64,000 bases of DNA, from assembly GCA_965368585.1 (NCBI GenBank), contig CBDUNM010000007.1:1-64000 (forward strand). The letters are read 5' to 3'. Position numbers and translations under genes: made by a program. The first letter of the stretch is position 1. Each line of letters opens with the position of its first letter. A model generated the notes under the pieces. That model worked only from the letters and a program-made list of their open reading frames with translations, was not told the DNA's origin and made no database searches. The stretch comes from JARRQB01 sp965368585. Lineage in GTDB: Bacteria; Pseudomonadota; Gammaproteobacteria; Chromatiales; Chromatiaceae. Below, in pieces: positions 16,352 through 25,345 of the stretch.

Positions 16352-17332
16352 ATGATCGACCGCAAGCTCTCCGTCGCCCCCATGCTCGATTGGACCGACC
16401 GCTACTGCCGGTATTTTCTCCGGCTTTTGTCCAAGCGCACCCTGCTCTATTCGGAGATGATTACGACGGGCGCGATCCTGCGCGGCGACCGCGCCCGGTT
16501 TCTGGACTTTCACCCGGCGGAACACCCGGTCGCGCTGCAACTCGGCGGCGGCGACCCGCGGGAACTCGCGGAGTGTGCCCGCGCGGGATCCGACTGGGGT
16601 TACGACGAGATCAACTTGAACGTCGGCTGTCCGTCCAACCGTGTCCAATCGGGCCGCTTCGGCGCCTGCCTGATGGCGGAACCGGCGTTGGTCGCGGAGT
16701 GCGTCGCGGCCATGCGCGAGGTAAGCGCGGTTCCCGTAACGATAAAGCACCGGATCGGCATCGATGAGCGCGACACATACGAGGAACTGGCGAGCTTTGT
16801 CGAGACCACCTCCACGGCCGGCTGCCGCACCTTCATCGTACACGCCCGAAAAGCCTGGCTGCAGGGGCTCAGCCCCAAGCAGAACCGGGAGATTCCGCCG
16901 TTGAAATACCAAACCGTCTACCGGTTGAAAAGGGATTTTCCGGCCCTTGAGTTCGTGATCAACGGCGGGTTCAGGACCTTGGACCAGGTCAAAAGGCAGT
17001 TGACGCGACTCGACGGCGTCATGATCGGTCGCGAGGCCTACGCCAACCCGTGGCTGCTGGCCAACGCGGACCGGGATATCTACGCAGCGTCCGAACACCC
17101 CGTCGATCGCCATCGGGTGGTTGCGCAACTGCTGGATTTCGCCGCTGCCGAATGCGCGCACGGTACGCCGCTCAACCGCGTCACGAGACATATACTCGGG
17201 CTGTTCCAGGGGCAGCCCGGCGCTCGCGCCTGGCGGCGCTACCTGGCGGAGCACGCGCATCTGCCCGGCGCTGGGCCGGGGGTGATCAGCCGCGCGCTCG
17301 CCGCTGTGCCGAGGGTGGATCAGCCGGGCTGA
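16352..17332 (+). CDS. dusA: tRNA-dihydrouridine synthase A
   Basis: The 326-residue protein is a DusA-type flavoenzyme that reduces uridines 20/20a in the tRNA D-loop. It begins RKLSVAPMLDWTDRYCRYF, the DusA-specific start. The FMN barrel contains the catalytic Cys93 in NVGCPSNRVQSGRFGACLM and the motif TIKHRIGID. It ends with the C-terminal tRNA-binding helical domain (after about residue 245). The start at 16352 is chosen because the conserved domain begins 5 residues later; the frame is open further upstream without similarity. It is transcribed alone or together with the downstream EamA gene. Confidence 0.95.
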   Translation: MIDRKLSVAPMLDWTDRYCRYFLRLLSKRTLLYSEMITTGAILRGDRARFLDFHPAEHPVALQLGGGDPRELAECARAGSDWGYDEINLNVGCPSNRVQSGRFGACLMAEPALVAECVAAMREVSAVPVTIKHRIGIDERDTYEELASFVETTSTAGCRTFIVHARKAWLQGLSPKQNREIPPLKYQTVYRLKRDFPALEFVINGGFRTLDQVKRQLTRLDGVMIGREAYANPWLLANADRDIYAASEHPVDRHRVVAQLLDFAAAECAHGTPLNRVTRHILGLFQGQPGARAWRRYLAEHAHLPGAGPGVISRALAAVPRVDQPG

Positions 17333-17417
17333 GGGTTCACCAACTCGCTATATCCACATCCTGTACAGTGAGCACGCCCATTTCAAGAACGCCTACGGCA
17401 CGCTGATCCGTACTCGC

Positions 17418-18287
17418 ATGGACTGGTTCTTTATCTCCCTGATCTGCGCTTTCAGCCTGGCATCGGCAGACGCCGCCACCAAACGGACGATGGCCAGCGC
17501 CGATCTGCGCCAGATTGTACTGCTGCGTATTGGGGCACCCGGTATTTTACTGGCACCGGTCGCCTTGTCGGGCCCGTTGCCGCCGCTGACCAGCGGGTTT
17601 TGGGGTTGGATGCTCCTGCTGGTGCCCCTGGAAATAGTCGCGACGGTTTTGTACATGCGGGCAATTCGGGACTTCCCGTTGTGGACGACCCTACCCTACC
17701 TGGCATTCACGCCGTTGTTCGTCGTGGTGACCGGCTGGTTGATTCTCGGTGAACGCCTGCGCGCGACGGGTCTGCTCGGCATCGTGTTGATCGTCATCGG
17801 CTCCTGGTTGTTGAACGTGCGTTCCACCGGATCGGCACTTCGCGAAATCTGGGCCCCGTTGCGGCACGCTGCGCGCAACCCCGGCGCACGGCTGATGCTG
17901 CTGGTGGCGCTGATCTATGCGGTGACCTCCGTTGGCGGCAAGGCCGCGCTGCAATGGATGCCCGCCGCTAGGCTCGGTGCCTTTTACTTCTTCGTGGTCG
18001 GCGTCACGACTTTGATCGTTTTCGGCGCGGCGCGTCCGCCAAGCATGACGGAACTGCGGCGGTATCTGTGGCCCGGTCTGATCGTCGCCGGACTGTCGTC
18101 TGTGATGATCGTGACCCACTTTCTTGCCCTGGAACGGATAGAAACCGCATATATGATTGCGGTCAAACGCAGCAGCCTGTTGTTCGGCATCGTCTACGGT
18201 GCGCTGCTCTTCGGCGAAACGCGATTGCGGCAGAACCTGCTCGCCGGCGGCCTGATGGTCACGGGCATCGCGTTGATAGTGGTCTGA
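17418..18287 (+). CDS. EamA-family (DMT) exporter
   Basis: This 289-residue protein has ten hydrophobic helices arranged as two EamA repeats (about 5-140 and 152-288), the usual size for drug/metabolite transporters. Characteristic pieces are PYLAFTPLFVVVTGWLILGE in repeat 1 and VKRSSLLFGIVYGALLFGE in repeat 2. Substrates of this family include amino acids, purines and other metabolites and cannot be predicted here. It is 85 bases downstream of dusA. It differs in sequence from the decayed EamA copy at 15.6 kb. Confidence 0.88.
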   Translation: MDWFFISLICAFSLASADAATKRTMASADLRQIVLLRIGAPGILLAPVALSGPLPPLTSGFWGWMLLLVPLEIVATVLYMRAIRDFPLWTTLPYLAFTPLFVVVTGWLILGERLRATGLLGIVLIVIGSWLLNVRSTGSALREIWAPLRHAARNPGARLMLLVALIYAVTSVGGKAALQWMPAARLGAFYFFVVGVTTLIVFGAARPPSMTELRRYLWPGLIVAGLSSVMIVTHFLALERIETAYMIAVKRSSLLFGIVYGALLFGETRLRQNLLAGGLMVTGIALIVV

Positions 18288-18336
18288 GTCCAACGGCGCA
18301 ATCTACCCGACCGATCGAATCGACCCGAAGGCGCGT

Positions 18337-19920
18337 TCAACGCACGATGCGCTGTAGCAGGTCATCGAGTTCCAACGGCAAATCGGGGCTGACCCGGATA
18401 CTTGCCGCCAATTCGAAGTAGCTCAGCGGTTCGCGCGCCTTCAGCTGGGCGTCGAGCACCTCGAGATCGGCGTCCGACGCGTCATCGTGGCGCGCCAGCC
18501 GCTCCGCCACGCGCTGCCGCAGCAACGGTTCCGGCGCTTCGCAGTCCAGGATCACGAAAGGCACGTCCAGGCGCTCGGCCAAGCCCGAAAAGCGACCCCG
18601 GTGCTCCCGTTTCAGAAATGTCGCATCCACGATGGCGACGAAGCCAGCTTCGACGATCTCCTGCGCCAGTTCTTCCAGCCGCACATAGGTCCGCTCGGTC
18701 ATATCAGCCGAATAAATGCCGGCATCGAAACCGGTCACGATATCGGACCGCGGCGAGATGCCGGCAAGGCGCTTGCGCTCGACGTCTGAACGCAGGCGGA
18801 CCGCCGGTATGTGATCCAGCAGTTTCCCGGTCATGGTGCTCTTGCCGGCTCCGGACACACCCTGGGTGATGACCACGGCGCGCGGACTGGGATGCGTGAA
18901 GGCTTCCGCGAGACGCATGTAACGGCAGAACTCGGCGATCTCCCGTTCACGCCAAGCCGGTGCCAGATCGCTCTGCGTGATCCGGATCGCGGCCACCTTG
19001 GCCCGCACCATGGCGCGATAGACCTGATAGAAACGCAGCACCCGCAGACCGGCGTAGTCACCGGTCAGCTGGAGGTAGCCGTCCAGCAGCCAGCGCGCCA
19101 GGTCCGCCCGACCGACGCGAGTCAAATCCATGGTGAGAAAGGCGAGATCGCTCATGGTGTCGATCCAGCGCAATTCCGCGCTGAATTCGATACCGTCGAA
19201 CACCACCGGCTCGCCGCCAATCAGGGCAATGTTGCCCAGATGAAGGTCGCCGTGGCACTCGCGCACGTAACCGCCGGCCCGGCGCTGATACTGCACTTCG
19301 CGCAGATCACGCTGGCGCGCCCTCGACCATACCGCCAGACGATCGAGAAAACGCCGGTCGCCGCCGCGATGCGCGCGTATCTGGCTGAAGTTCTGCGCCA
19401 CCGGCCCGATGATCGCCTCCGGCGTGCCGTAGTGGAACTTCTCCGGACACGGTGCCGCATCACTGTGAAACCTAGCGATGCGCCAGGCGAGTTTCTCCAC
19501 CAGTCCGCGATCCAGTTTCTCGACGTGATTCGACAGTATGGCGTCGGGGTCGAAGCGGTGCATGTGCACCGCCCAATCGATGGCAGTCCCGTCACCGCCG
19601 GGGCGCGGCGCGGTTTCGGTGCCGGTAATCGCCAGCGCGCGCAAATAGACCTGCGGTGCAAGCCGGCGGTTGAGCCGCACCTCTTCTTCGCAGGCGCGGC
19701 GGCGTTTTTCCAATGTCGAGTAGTCGAGAAACCCGAGGTTTACGGGTTTCTTGATCTTGTAGGCGTCCTTGCCGGCGAGAACGACCGTCGAGATGTGCGT
19801 ATCGATGCGTTGACGATGCCCGCCACCCTGCGGCCAGGCCTGCTCGTCGAGCAAGGCCTTGATTAGGATTTCGTGTGCTTCAATTGTATCGACCATCTGC
19901 GCGGGAGTACCGTTGACCAT
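18337..19920 (-). CDS. APH-like kinase fused to AAA/zeta-like P-loop kinase domain
   Basis: The protein of about 527 residues has two parts. Residues 25-300 resemble an aminoglycoside phosphotransferase fold, with the Brenner-type motif CHGDLHLGNI (about 222-231) and FDGIEF as the metal-binding segment. Residues 345-527 are a P-loop kinase with the Walker A GVSGAGKST (about 354-362) and a later Arg-rich lid region. This arrangement is a widespread conserved bacterial family annotated as bifunctional aminoglycoside phosphotransferase/ATP-binding protein. Its true substrate is unknown, and I would not infer drug resistance. The start could be the ATG at 19920 or at 19896; neither has a clear ribosome site. 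Confidence 0.85.
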   Translation of the reverse strand: MVNGTPAQMVDTIEAHEILIKALLDEQAWPQGGGHRQRIDTHISTVVLAGKDAYKIKKPVNLGFLDYSTLEKRRRACEEEVRLNRRLAPQVYLRALAITGTETAPRPGGDGTAIDWAVHMHRFDPDAILSNHVEKLDRGLVEKLAWRIARFHSDAAPCPEKFHYGTPEAIIGPVAQNFSQIRAHRGGDRRFLDRLAVWSRARQRDLREVQYQRRAGGYVRECHGDLHLGNIALIGGEPVVFDGIEFSAELRWIDTMSDLAFLTMDLTRVGRADLARWLLDGYLQLTGDYAGLRVLRFYQVYRAMVRAKVAAIRITQSDLAPAWREREIAEFCRYMRLAEAFTHPSPRAVVITQGVSGAGKSTMTGKLLDHIPAVRLRSDVERKRLAGISPRSDIVTGFDAGIYSADMTERTYVRLEELAQEIVEAGFVAIVDATFLKREHRGRFSGLAERLDVPFVILDCEAPEPLLRQRVAERLARHDDASDADLEVLDAQLKAREPLSYFELAASIRVSPDLPLELDDLLQRIVR

Positions 19921-20019
19921 TGACAATATATTAGATATTCATTATTTTCTTGGATCTTACAGCCGCCGCATGACTTGCGCGGCCAACCGTCGCCAACCTG
20001 TTGACTGGAGGATATGCGT

Positions 20020-20235
20020 ATGTCCGTCGAACGTATCGTATTGGCCTTTGCCGGTTTCATGATCTTACTGTCGCTGGCTCTGGGCGTATCGGCCAGCCCC
20101 ATCTTCCATCACGAATACTGGTTATGGTTCACCGCCTTTGTCGGACTGAATCTGCTGCAATCGGCGTTTACGGGGTTCTGCCCGTTGGCCCTGATCCTCA
20201 AGAAAATGGGCAAACAGCCCGGTCACGCCTTCTAA
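20020..20235 (+). CDS. DUF2892 inner-membrane protein
   Basis: The 71-residue protein has two membrane helices and fits the DUF2892 family (the membrane part of YgaP-like proteins): [19 protein letters not shown], then [20 protein letters not shown] with its conserved Cys-Pro, and a KKMG end. Function is unknown; relatives are often fused to or located near rhodanese domains. The ATG at 20020 is preferred over 20014 because a GGAGG lies 8 bases upstream. It is divergent from the kinase gene. Confidence 0.85.
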   Translation: MSVERIVLAFAGFMILLSLALGVSASPIFHHEYWLWFTAFVGLNLLQSAFTGFCPLALILKKMGKQPGHAF

Positions 20236-20260
20236 ATGCCCATCCATTGATCGAACGCGC

Positions 20261-20290
20261 AACGCCGGCAACACCTGCCGGCGTTATGCA
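20261..20290. terminator. Bidirectional terminator between DUF2892 gene and rimO
   Basis: AACGCCGGCA (20261-20270) pairs perfectly with TGCCGGCGTT (20276-20285) around a 5-base loop. ATGCATTTT follows. It lies between two convergent genes and can serve both. Confidence 0.75.
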
Positions 20291-20352
20291 TTTTGCCGCA
20301 AACACACGTCATACGCACAGCATAGACAGGCGAACGACTCGGTCAATTGGTG

Positions 20353-21684
20353 CTATTCGTCGGGGTCTAGCGGTTGCGCGTACAAATCGTGCGCGTCGGC
20401 GCCGGTGATAACGACCTCGATAAAATCACCCGGGTCCAAATCCCAAATGCCCTCGACGATGATCTGGCCGTCGACCTCAGGAGCCTCTCCGGGGCCGCGG
20501 GCGAGGACCCGCTCCGCTTCGACCTGGTCGACGATCACGAGCGTTTCGTGGCCCACGCGCTTCTGCAGCTTGTCGCGGCTGATACGCGCCTGTAGTTCCA
20601 TGAATCGGGCGCGACGCGCCTCCTGAACCTCGGCCGGTACCGGACCAGGCAGCTGGTTGGCTGCCGCGCCGTCGACCGGCGAATAGGCAAAACAGCCGAC
20701 GCGGTCGAGTTGAGCGACTTCCAGAAACTCTAGCAGCTGCTGGAAATCGCGTTCCGTCTCGCCCGGAAACCCCACGATAAAGGTCGACCGCACCACCAGA
20801 TCCGGACACATCTCCCGCCACCGCGCCAGGCGTTGCAGCACTTTGGCCGTCGCTGCCGGCCGTTGCATAGCGCGCAACACCGCCTCGCTCCCGTGTTGCA
20901 ACGGCATATCCAGGTAGGGCAGCAGTTTACCCTCGGCCATCAACGGGATCAGTTCGTCGACATGCGGGTAGGGATAGACGTAATGCAGCCGTGTCCAGGC
21001 CGGCAGGTCGCTCATGGCCTCGACCAGTTCGGTGAGGCGCGTACGCACCGGACGCCCGTTCCAGAAGTCGGTGCGATACTTGAGATCGACGCCGTAAGCG
21101 CTGGTATCCTGCGATACGATCAGCAGTTCCCGTACTCCCGCTTCGACCAGCCGCTGCGCTTCGGCCAGGACGTCGCCGGCGGGCCGGCTGACCAGATCGC
21201 CGCGCATTGCCGGAATGATGCAAAAGGTGCAGCGATGGTTGCAGCCTTCGGAGATCTTGAGGTAGGCATAGTGCCGCGGCGTCAACTTGATGCCCTGCGG
21301 CGGTATCAGGCTGGTAAAGGCGTCGTGCGGCGCCGGAACATGCTCGTGTACCGCCGTCATGACTTCTTCATAGGCATGCGGCCCGGTCACCGCCAGCACG
21401 CTGGGGTGAGCGGCGCGGACCTGCTCCGCCCGGGCGCCCAGGCACCCGGTCACGATCACCTGGCCGTTCTCATCCAGCGCCTCACCGATCGCGTCCAGCG
21501 ACTCCTCCACCGCCGCATCGATAAACCCACAGGTATTGACGATAACCAGATCGGCGCCCGCGTAATCCGGCGAGACCGCGTAACCTTCCGCGCGCAGTCG
21601 GGTGAGGATGCGTTCGGCGTCCACCAGGTTTTTCGGACAACCCAGACTGACGAATCCGATTTGGGGCGCGCTGTTGCGGGGCAT
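20353..21684 (-). CDS. rimO: Ribosomal protein S12 methylthiotransferase RimO
   Basis: The 443-residue radical-SAM enzyme adds a methylthio group to Asp88 of ribosomal protein S12. The N-terminal UPF0004 domain has cysteines 16 ([12 protein letters not shown]), 52 (VNTCGFID) and 81 (TGCLGAR) for one Fe-S cluster. The radical-SAM motif CNHRCTFC gives Cys148, 152 and 155 for the second. A TRAM domain completes the C-terminus. All six ligands are present and the length is normal. It lies 3 bases downstream of a small TPR gene and probably shares its transcript. Confidence 0.97.
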   Translation of the reverse strand: MPRNSAPQIGFVSLGCPKNLVDAERILTRLRAEGYAVSPDYAGADLVIVNTCGFIDAAVEESLDAIGEALDENGQVIVTGCLGARAEQVRAAHPSVLAVTGPHAYEEVMTAVHEHVPAPHDAFTSLIPPQGIKLTPRHYAYLKISEGCNHRCTFCIIPAMRGDLVSRPAGDVLAEAQRLVEAGVRELLIVSQDTSAYGVDLKYRTDFWNGRPVRTRLTELVEAMSDLPAWTRLHYVYPYPHVDELIPLMAEGKLLPYLDMPLQHGSEAVLRAMQRPAATAKVLQRLARWREMCPDLVVRSTFIVGFPGETERDFQQLLEFLEVAQLDRVGCFAYSPVDGAAANQLPGPVPAEVQEARRARFMELQARISRDKLQKRVGHETLVIVDQVEAERVLARGPGEAPEVDGQIIVEGIWDLDPGDFIEVVITGADAHDLYAQPLDPDE

Positions 21685-21687
21685 GGC

Positions 21688-22095
21688 TCAATGAAGCAAC
21701 TGAAACAGTTCGCCGCGATACTGCCGCACCAGGTCATGGTCCGCCCCCGGAGTCTCGAACACCGCCGCCAGCGCGCGGCGCGCCCGTCGCTGCTCCCAGC
21801 CTTCTCGGCGGCGCAGGATATCGACCAGATCGGCCAGGCTGGCCGTAAAATCGCCGTTGACCAGCGCGAGCGCGGCCAGTTGAAAGCGTGCGTTGTGGTC
21901 GTCGGGGTCGGCACGCAGCGTGGCCCGCTGCTCGCTTTCGGCCTCGCCTAGGCATGCGAGGTTCAGGGCGCCTAAGCCTGGTTTGAAATCGATATCAATC
22001 TCGTGGCCCGTGCTTGCCGAAGAATATGCGGCATCATTGGTCAAAGGTCCCGTGATTTCCATTAGTACATTCTGGAATTTTATCATGCTACGCAT
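21688..22095 (-). CDS. Short TPR protein resembling the C-terminal part of CnoX/YbbN
   Basis: This 135-residue protein resembles only the C-terminal tetratricopeptide part of CnoX (YbbN). The segment DPDDHNARFQLAALALVNGD, followed by Leu-rich ILRRREGWEQRRARRALAA and a VRQYRGELFQLL end, matches the pattern of the CnoX tail. The N-terminal thioredoxin fold with its Cys pair is absent, and the upstream DNA shows no trace of it. A second ATG at 22062 could be the true start. The protein may keep a chaperone-like binding role or be a remnant. It is transcribed ahead of rimO. Confidence 0.65.
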   Translation of the reverse strand: MRSMIKFQNVLMEITGPLTNDAAYSSASTGHEIDIDFKPGLGALNLACLGEAESEQRATLRADPDDHNARFQLAALALVNGDFTASLADLVDILRRREGWEQRRARRALAAVFETPGADHDLVRQYRGELFQLLH

Positions 22096-22377
22096 GGTGC
22101 GGTCCGAGGCCGGCTAAAGCAAGCGTGCAGGCCGTGAACTCGATAGTCCGATCGCCGCGGCGTGTCCGCAATGGCGACAAAACCCGGTGGTTCGCTCGAC
22201 AGAGTTTTACTAGTCTTTGACGCAACACAAATCAAGGCGCCGACGTTTTCTGCGACACTTGCCGCGCTGGGTGCCGCATCGTACCAAAGCCAATCGCGGT
22301 CTGTGCAAACCGTTGCGTTCGAGGCGAGATTGCTATTGCGGCGCACTTGGGAATCAGGGCAACTGGAGCAGATCGAG

Positions 22378-22518
22378 ATGAAAAATACCTTCTTCTGTGC
22401 GGTCGGAAAAGTCTGCACCGGGCTGCCGGGCGCATGCATTATCCTGCAGATGATCCTGGTCGTGGTTCTGGCGAGCGTGTTGGGTTATGTGTTCGTCACT
22501 CAGGAGCTGCTCGGCTAG
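22378..22518 (+). CDS. Possible 46-residue membrane protein
   Basis: The frame begins MKNTFFCAVGKVCTGLPGAC and continues with a strongly hydrophobic helix (ILQMILVVVLASVLGYVFV) and a short tail. GGAG lies about 11 bases upstream of the ATG. No family is recognised. Its composition is typical of small single-helix membrane proteins, so it is plausible but unproven. Confidence 0.4.
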   Translation: MKNTFFCAVGKVCTGLPGACIILQMILVVVLASVLGYVFVTQELLG

Positions 22519-22611
22519 CCGCCTCGGCATTCTCCCGCCTCGCGCATACGACCCGCCACTCCAGGCGCTCGCAAACACGCATGACTTGACGAAATCGAGC
22601 CGGCCTTTTAG

Positions 22612-22815
22612 GCTCCACGTCCCGTGACAGGTGCCAGCCATGCGGCTGGATAATCGGGAAGTCGGTGAGAATCCGACACTGCCCCCGCAACGGTAGATTG
22701 GGATCGCAACTCGCACCGGGACGCTGTGTTCATGCAGCCGACCGAGCCACTGTGTCAATCACGGGAAGGCGCGAGCCGACGCGTTGATGCCCAACAGTCC
22801 GGAGACCGGCCTGTC
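22612..22815 (+). promoter_or_regulatory. Cobalamin riboswitch upstream of btuB
   Basis: The region contains the conserved core of the adenosylcobalamin-type riboswitch: GCCAGCC, TCGGGAAGTCGGTGAGAATC, CACTGCCCCCGCAACGGTA, and the B12 box AGTCCGGAGACCGGCCTGTC at 22796-22815. It ends 50 bases before the btuB ATG, so binding of cobalamin would block btuB expression, probably by hiding the ribosome site or causing early termination. The downstream adenosyltransferase gene is likely in the same transcript. Confidence 0.95.
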
Positions 22816-22865
22816 ATTCCACCCGATAGCTGTCGGTGCGGGTGTGCACTGGCTGGAGATCTCAA

Positions 22866-24776
22866 ATGAAGTATTTGGTTCCCTGGGGGTTACTCGCGAC
22901 CTGCCCCTGCCTCGCGTTCGGCACCGGCGTGCTCGATCCGATCGTCGTCACGGCGACCCGCAATCCCACTCTGAGCGACGAAGTATCACGCACGTTGACG
23001 GTTATCGACGCGCATGAGCTCGAGCGCCGTCAATACCGCACCCTGGGCGATGCGCTCGGCGCCATCCCTGGACTGCACACCACACCGACCGGCGGTGCGG
23101 GTCAGCAAACCTCCGTGTTCGTACGCGGCACCGAGTCCAACCACGTGCTGGTGCTGTTGAACGGGGTGGAAATCGCCGACCCGGGCACGCCCAGCGGCAC
23201 GTTCGAGTTCGCCCATCTCGACATGCACGATGTCGAACGCATCGAAATCGTGCGCGGCGCCAACAGCGTGTTGTTCGGGTCGGACGCCATCGGCGGCACC
23301 GTCAACATCATAACCAAAGCAGGCGGCTACCGTCCGCACCGGCAACTGCAGTTCGAAACCGGCTCGTTCGACACCCGCAACCTGGCCCTGACGGGCGGCG
23401 GTTCGATCCTCGGCGCCCGCTACAGATTGGGTTTCAACCACCAAAAAACCGACGGTTTTTCGGTGACCCCCGCGCGGTACCGCGCCGGGCAGCCGGCCGA
23501 GGACGACGGTCACGAAAGCCTGAGCCTTTCCGGCAACCTCGATGCCGCCGTGGGTAACGTGGGTTCTGTCGCACTGACCGCGCGTCACACCGATACGCGC
23601 ACCGAGGTTGATCTGGGGATCGGCGAAGACCCGGACTCGGTTCTGAAAAGCAGCCAATTGTTCGCCCAGGCGCGCGCGCGCCGATCCTGGTCCGATGATC
23701 TGGTCACCGAGCTCAGCCTCGGGTTGACCGATCACCGGCGCAACACCACCAACCGCGCAGATGCCTTTTCCGCGACCGTGCAGAACATCGACTATGACGC
23801 CCGCAAGGTCAAATTGGACGTCAAGGCGGACTATCTCGGCCTCGCCGAGCACCTCCTTTCGCTCGGGCTGAGCACGGAACGCGAACACGCCCAATCCGAC
23901 GGCGTGTCGGATTTCGGCGGCTTCGTGATCATCGATGACATGGACGCCAGGGCGCGCACTCACGCGCTGTACGCGCAAGATCAGTTCGATTTCGACAACG
24001 GCCTGTTCGGCACCATCGGCATACGCCTGGACTATCACAACAGCTTCGGTCGGTTTTTCACCTATCAGATCGCACCAGCGTACCGCCTCTCGAGCACCGG
24101 CACGACGGTGCGCGCGAGTCTGGGGCGAGCCTTCAAGGCGCCCGCGCTGTACGAACTGTTTGGCCGGCAACCCAACAATTTCGGCGGCCTGTACAGTGGC
24201 AACCCGGATCTGCGCCCCGAGCGAGGCACCGCCTGGGACCTGGGTCTGCAGCAGGACTTCGCCTCGACTCGCTTCGGGATCACCTACTTCCGCCATCAAC
24301 TCCACAACCTGATCGAAACCCGCTTCAGCTTCCCCGACAGCACCTCGGTGAATGTCGCCCGCGCGCGTACCCAGGGGGCGGAGGTCTTTCTCGAGCACGA
24401 GATCGCACCGGGATTCCGCACCCGGATCGATTACACTTACCTGGAAGCGACCAGCGGCGACGGCCTTCGGTTGCTGCGACGCCCGCGCCACACCGTCGAC
24501 CTCGATGTGTCGCTGGACGTGGTGCCGGATCTGGAAATCAGCGTCCGGGGGCGGTATGTCGCCGACGCGATCGACGTCAGCCGTCTGACCGGCGGCCGCG
24601 TACACAATGCCGACTATGCGGTATTCTATCTGTCCGCCGACTATCGGATCACCCGGCGGCTCACCGGCTTCGCCCGTGTCGACAACGTGTTCGACGAACG
24701 CTACGAACCGGTGGACGGCTTTCAGGCGGCACGACGATCCGCCTACATTGGCATCCGCTACCAACCTGGAGACTGA
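22866..24776 (+). CDS. btuB: TonB-dependent vitamin B12 receptor BtuB
   Basis: The 636-residue outer-membrane protein has a signal peptide, a TonB-box-like DPIVVTATR, a plug domain (about 28-150, with VFVRGTESNHVLVLLNGVEI and VERIEIVRGANSVLFGSDAI), and a 22-strand-type barrel ending in a terminal aromatic strand (AYIGIRYQ). It imports cobalamin across the outer membrane with energy from TonB. The cobalamin riboswitch in its leader makes the substrate assignment strong. The ATG at 22866 is chosen because it directly precedes the signal peptide. The ABC importer BtuCDF is not in this window. Confidence 0.95.
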   Translation: MKYLVPWGLLATCPCLAFGTGVLDPIVVTATRNPTLSDEVSRTLTVIDAHELERRQYRTLGDALGAIPGLHTTPTGGAGQQTSVFVRGTESNHVLVLLNGVEIADPGTPSGTFEFAHLDMHDVERIEIVRGANSVLFGSDAIGGTVNIITKAGGYRPHRQLQFETGSFDTRNLALTGGGSILGARYRLGFNHQKTDGFSVTPARYRAGQPAEDDGHESLSLSGNLDAAVGNVGSVALTARHTDTRTEVDLGIGEDPDSVLKSSQLFAQARARRSWSDDLVTELSLGLTDHRRNTTNRADAFSATVQNIDYDARKVKLDVKADYLGLAEHLLSLGLSTEREHAQSDGVSDFGGFVIIDDMDARARTHALYAQDQFDFDNGLFGTIGIRLDYHNSFGRFFTYQIAPAYRLSSTGTTVRASLGRAFKAPALYELFGRQPNNFGGLYSGNPDLRPERGTAWDLGLQQDFASTRFGITYFRHQLHNLIETRFSFPDSTSVNVARARTQGAEVFLEHEIAPGFRTRIDYTYLEATSGDGLRLLRRPRHTVDLDVSLDVVPDLEISVRGRYVADAIDVSRLTGGRVHNADYAVFYLSADYRITRRLTGFARVDNVFDERYEPVDGFQAARRSAYIGIRYQPGD

Positions 24777-24781
24777 AATCC

Positions 24782-25345
24782 TTGGCAAAAAATCGACTCA
24801 CAAAGATCGTGACACGGAGCGGGGACGGGGGTGAAACCGGACTGGCCGACGGCTCGCGGGTAGGCAAAGACTCGCCGCGTATCGCGGCAATCGGCGATGT
24901 GGACGAACTCAACGCTTGGTTGGGCCTGCTCACCACCGAGGACGTCGGCGCCGACGACGCGGCCCTGATCCTGGAGATCCAGCACCATGTGTTCGATCTC
25001 GGTGGCGAACTCGCCATCCCCGGCAGCAACATGATCACCGCAACCGTGGTGAAAAAACTCGAAACCCGCATCGAGGCAATCAACGCCGACTTGCCGCCGT
25101 TGAAAAACTTCGTACTGCCCGGCGGCAACCGCGCGGCAGCCTGCTGCCATGTGGCGCGCACGGTATGCCGCAGGGCCGAGCGCAGCGTGCGCAGTCTTGC
25201 ACGCACGGAAGCGACCAATCCGACCGGCCTGATGTTTCTCAATCGCCTCTCGGACCTGCTGTTCGTCATGGCGCGCGCGCTGGCCCGCCGCAATGGCGGT
25301 GAGGAAATCATCTGGCAACAGGCAACCGGACCCGGCGATGCTTAA
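24782..25345 (+). CDS. PduO-type ATP:cob(I)alamin adenosyltransferase
   Basis: This 187-residue protein is a PduO/CobA2-type adenosyltransferase, which makes adenosylcobalamin from cob(I)alamin and ATP. Family motifs include TRSGDGGETGLADGSRV near the N-terminus, GDVDELNAWLG, and RAERSVRSL with FLNRLSDLLFVMAR near the end. It begins with a TTG 5 bases after the btuB stop and has a GGAG about 10 bases upstream. Position behind a cobalamin riboswitch fits B12 salvage. Adenosylcobalamin is the cofactor of the glutamate mutase encoded at 43.3-45.2 kb. Confidence 0.94.
   Translation: MAKNRLTKIVTRSGDGGETGLADGSRVGKDSPRIAAIGDVDELNAWLGLLTTEDVGADDAALILEIQHHVFDLGGELAIPGSNMITATVVKKLETRIEAINADLPPLKNFVLPGGNRAAACCHVARTVCRRAERSVRSLARTEATNPTGLMFLNRLSDLLFVMARALARRNGGEEIIWQQATGPGDA

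Noticed and set aside
18337..19920. Annotation as an aminoglycoside resistance enzyme
   Set aside because: The APH-like fold is fused to a P-loop kinase in a widespread conserved family; the motif alone does not show drug modification.
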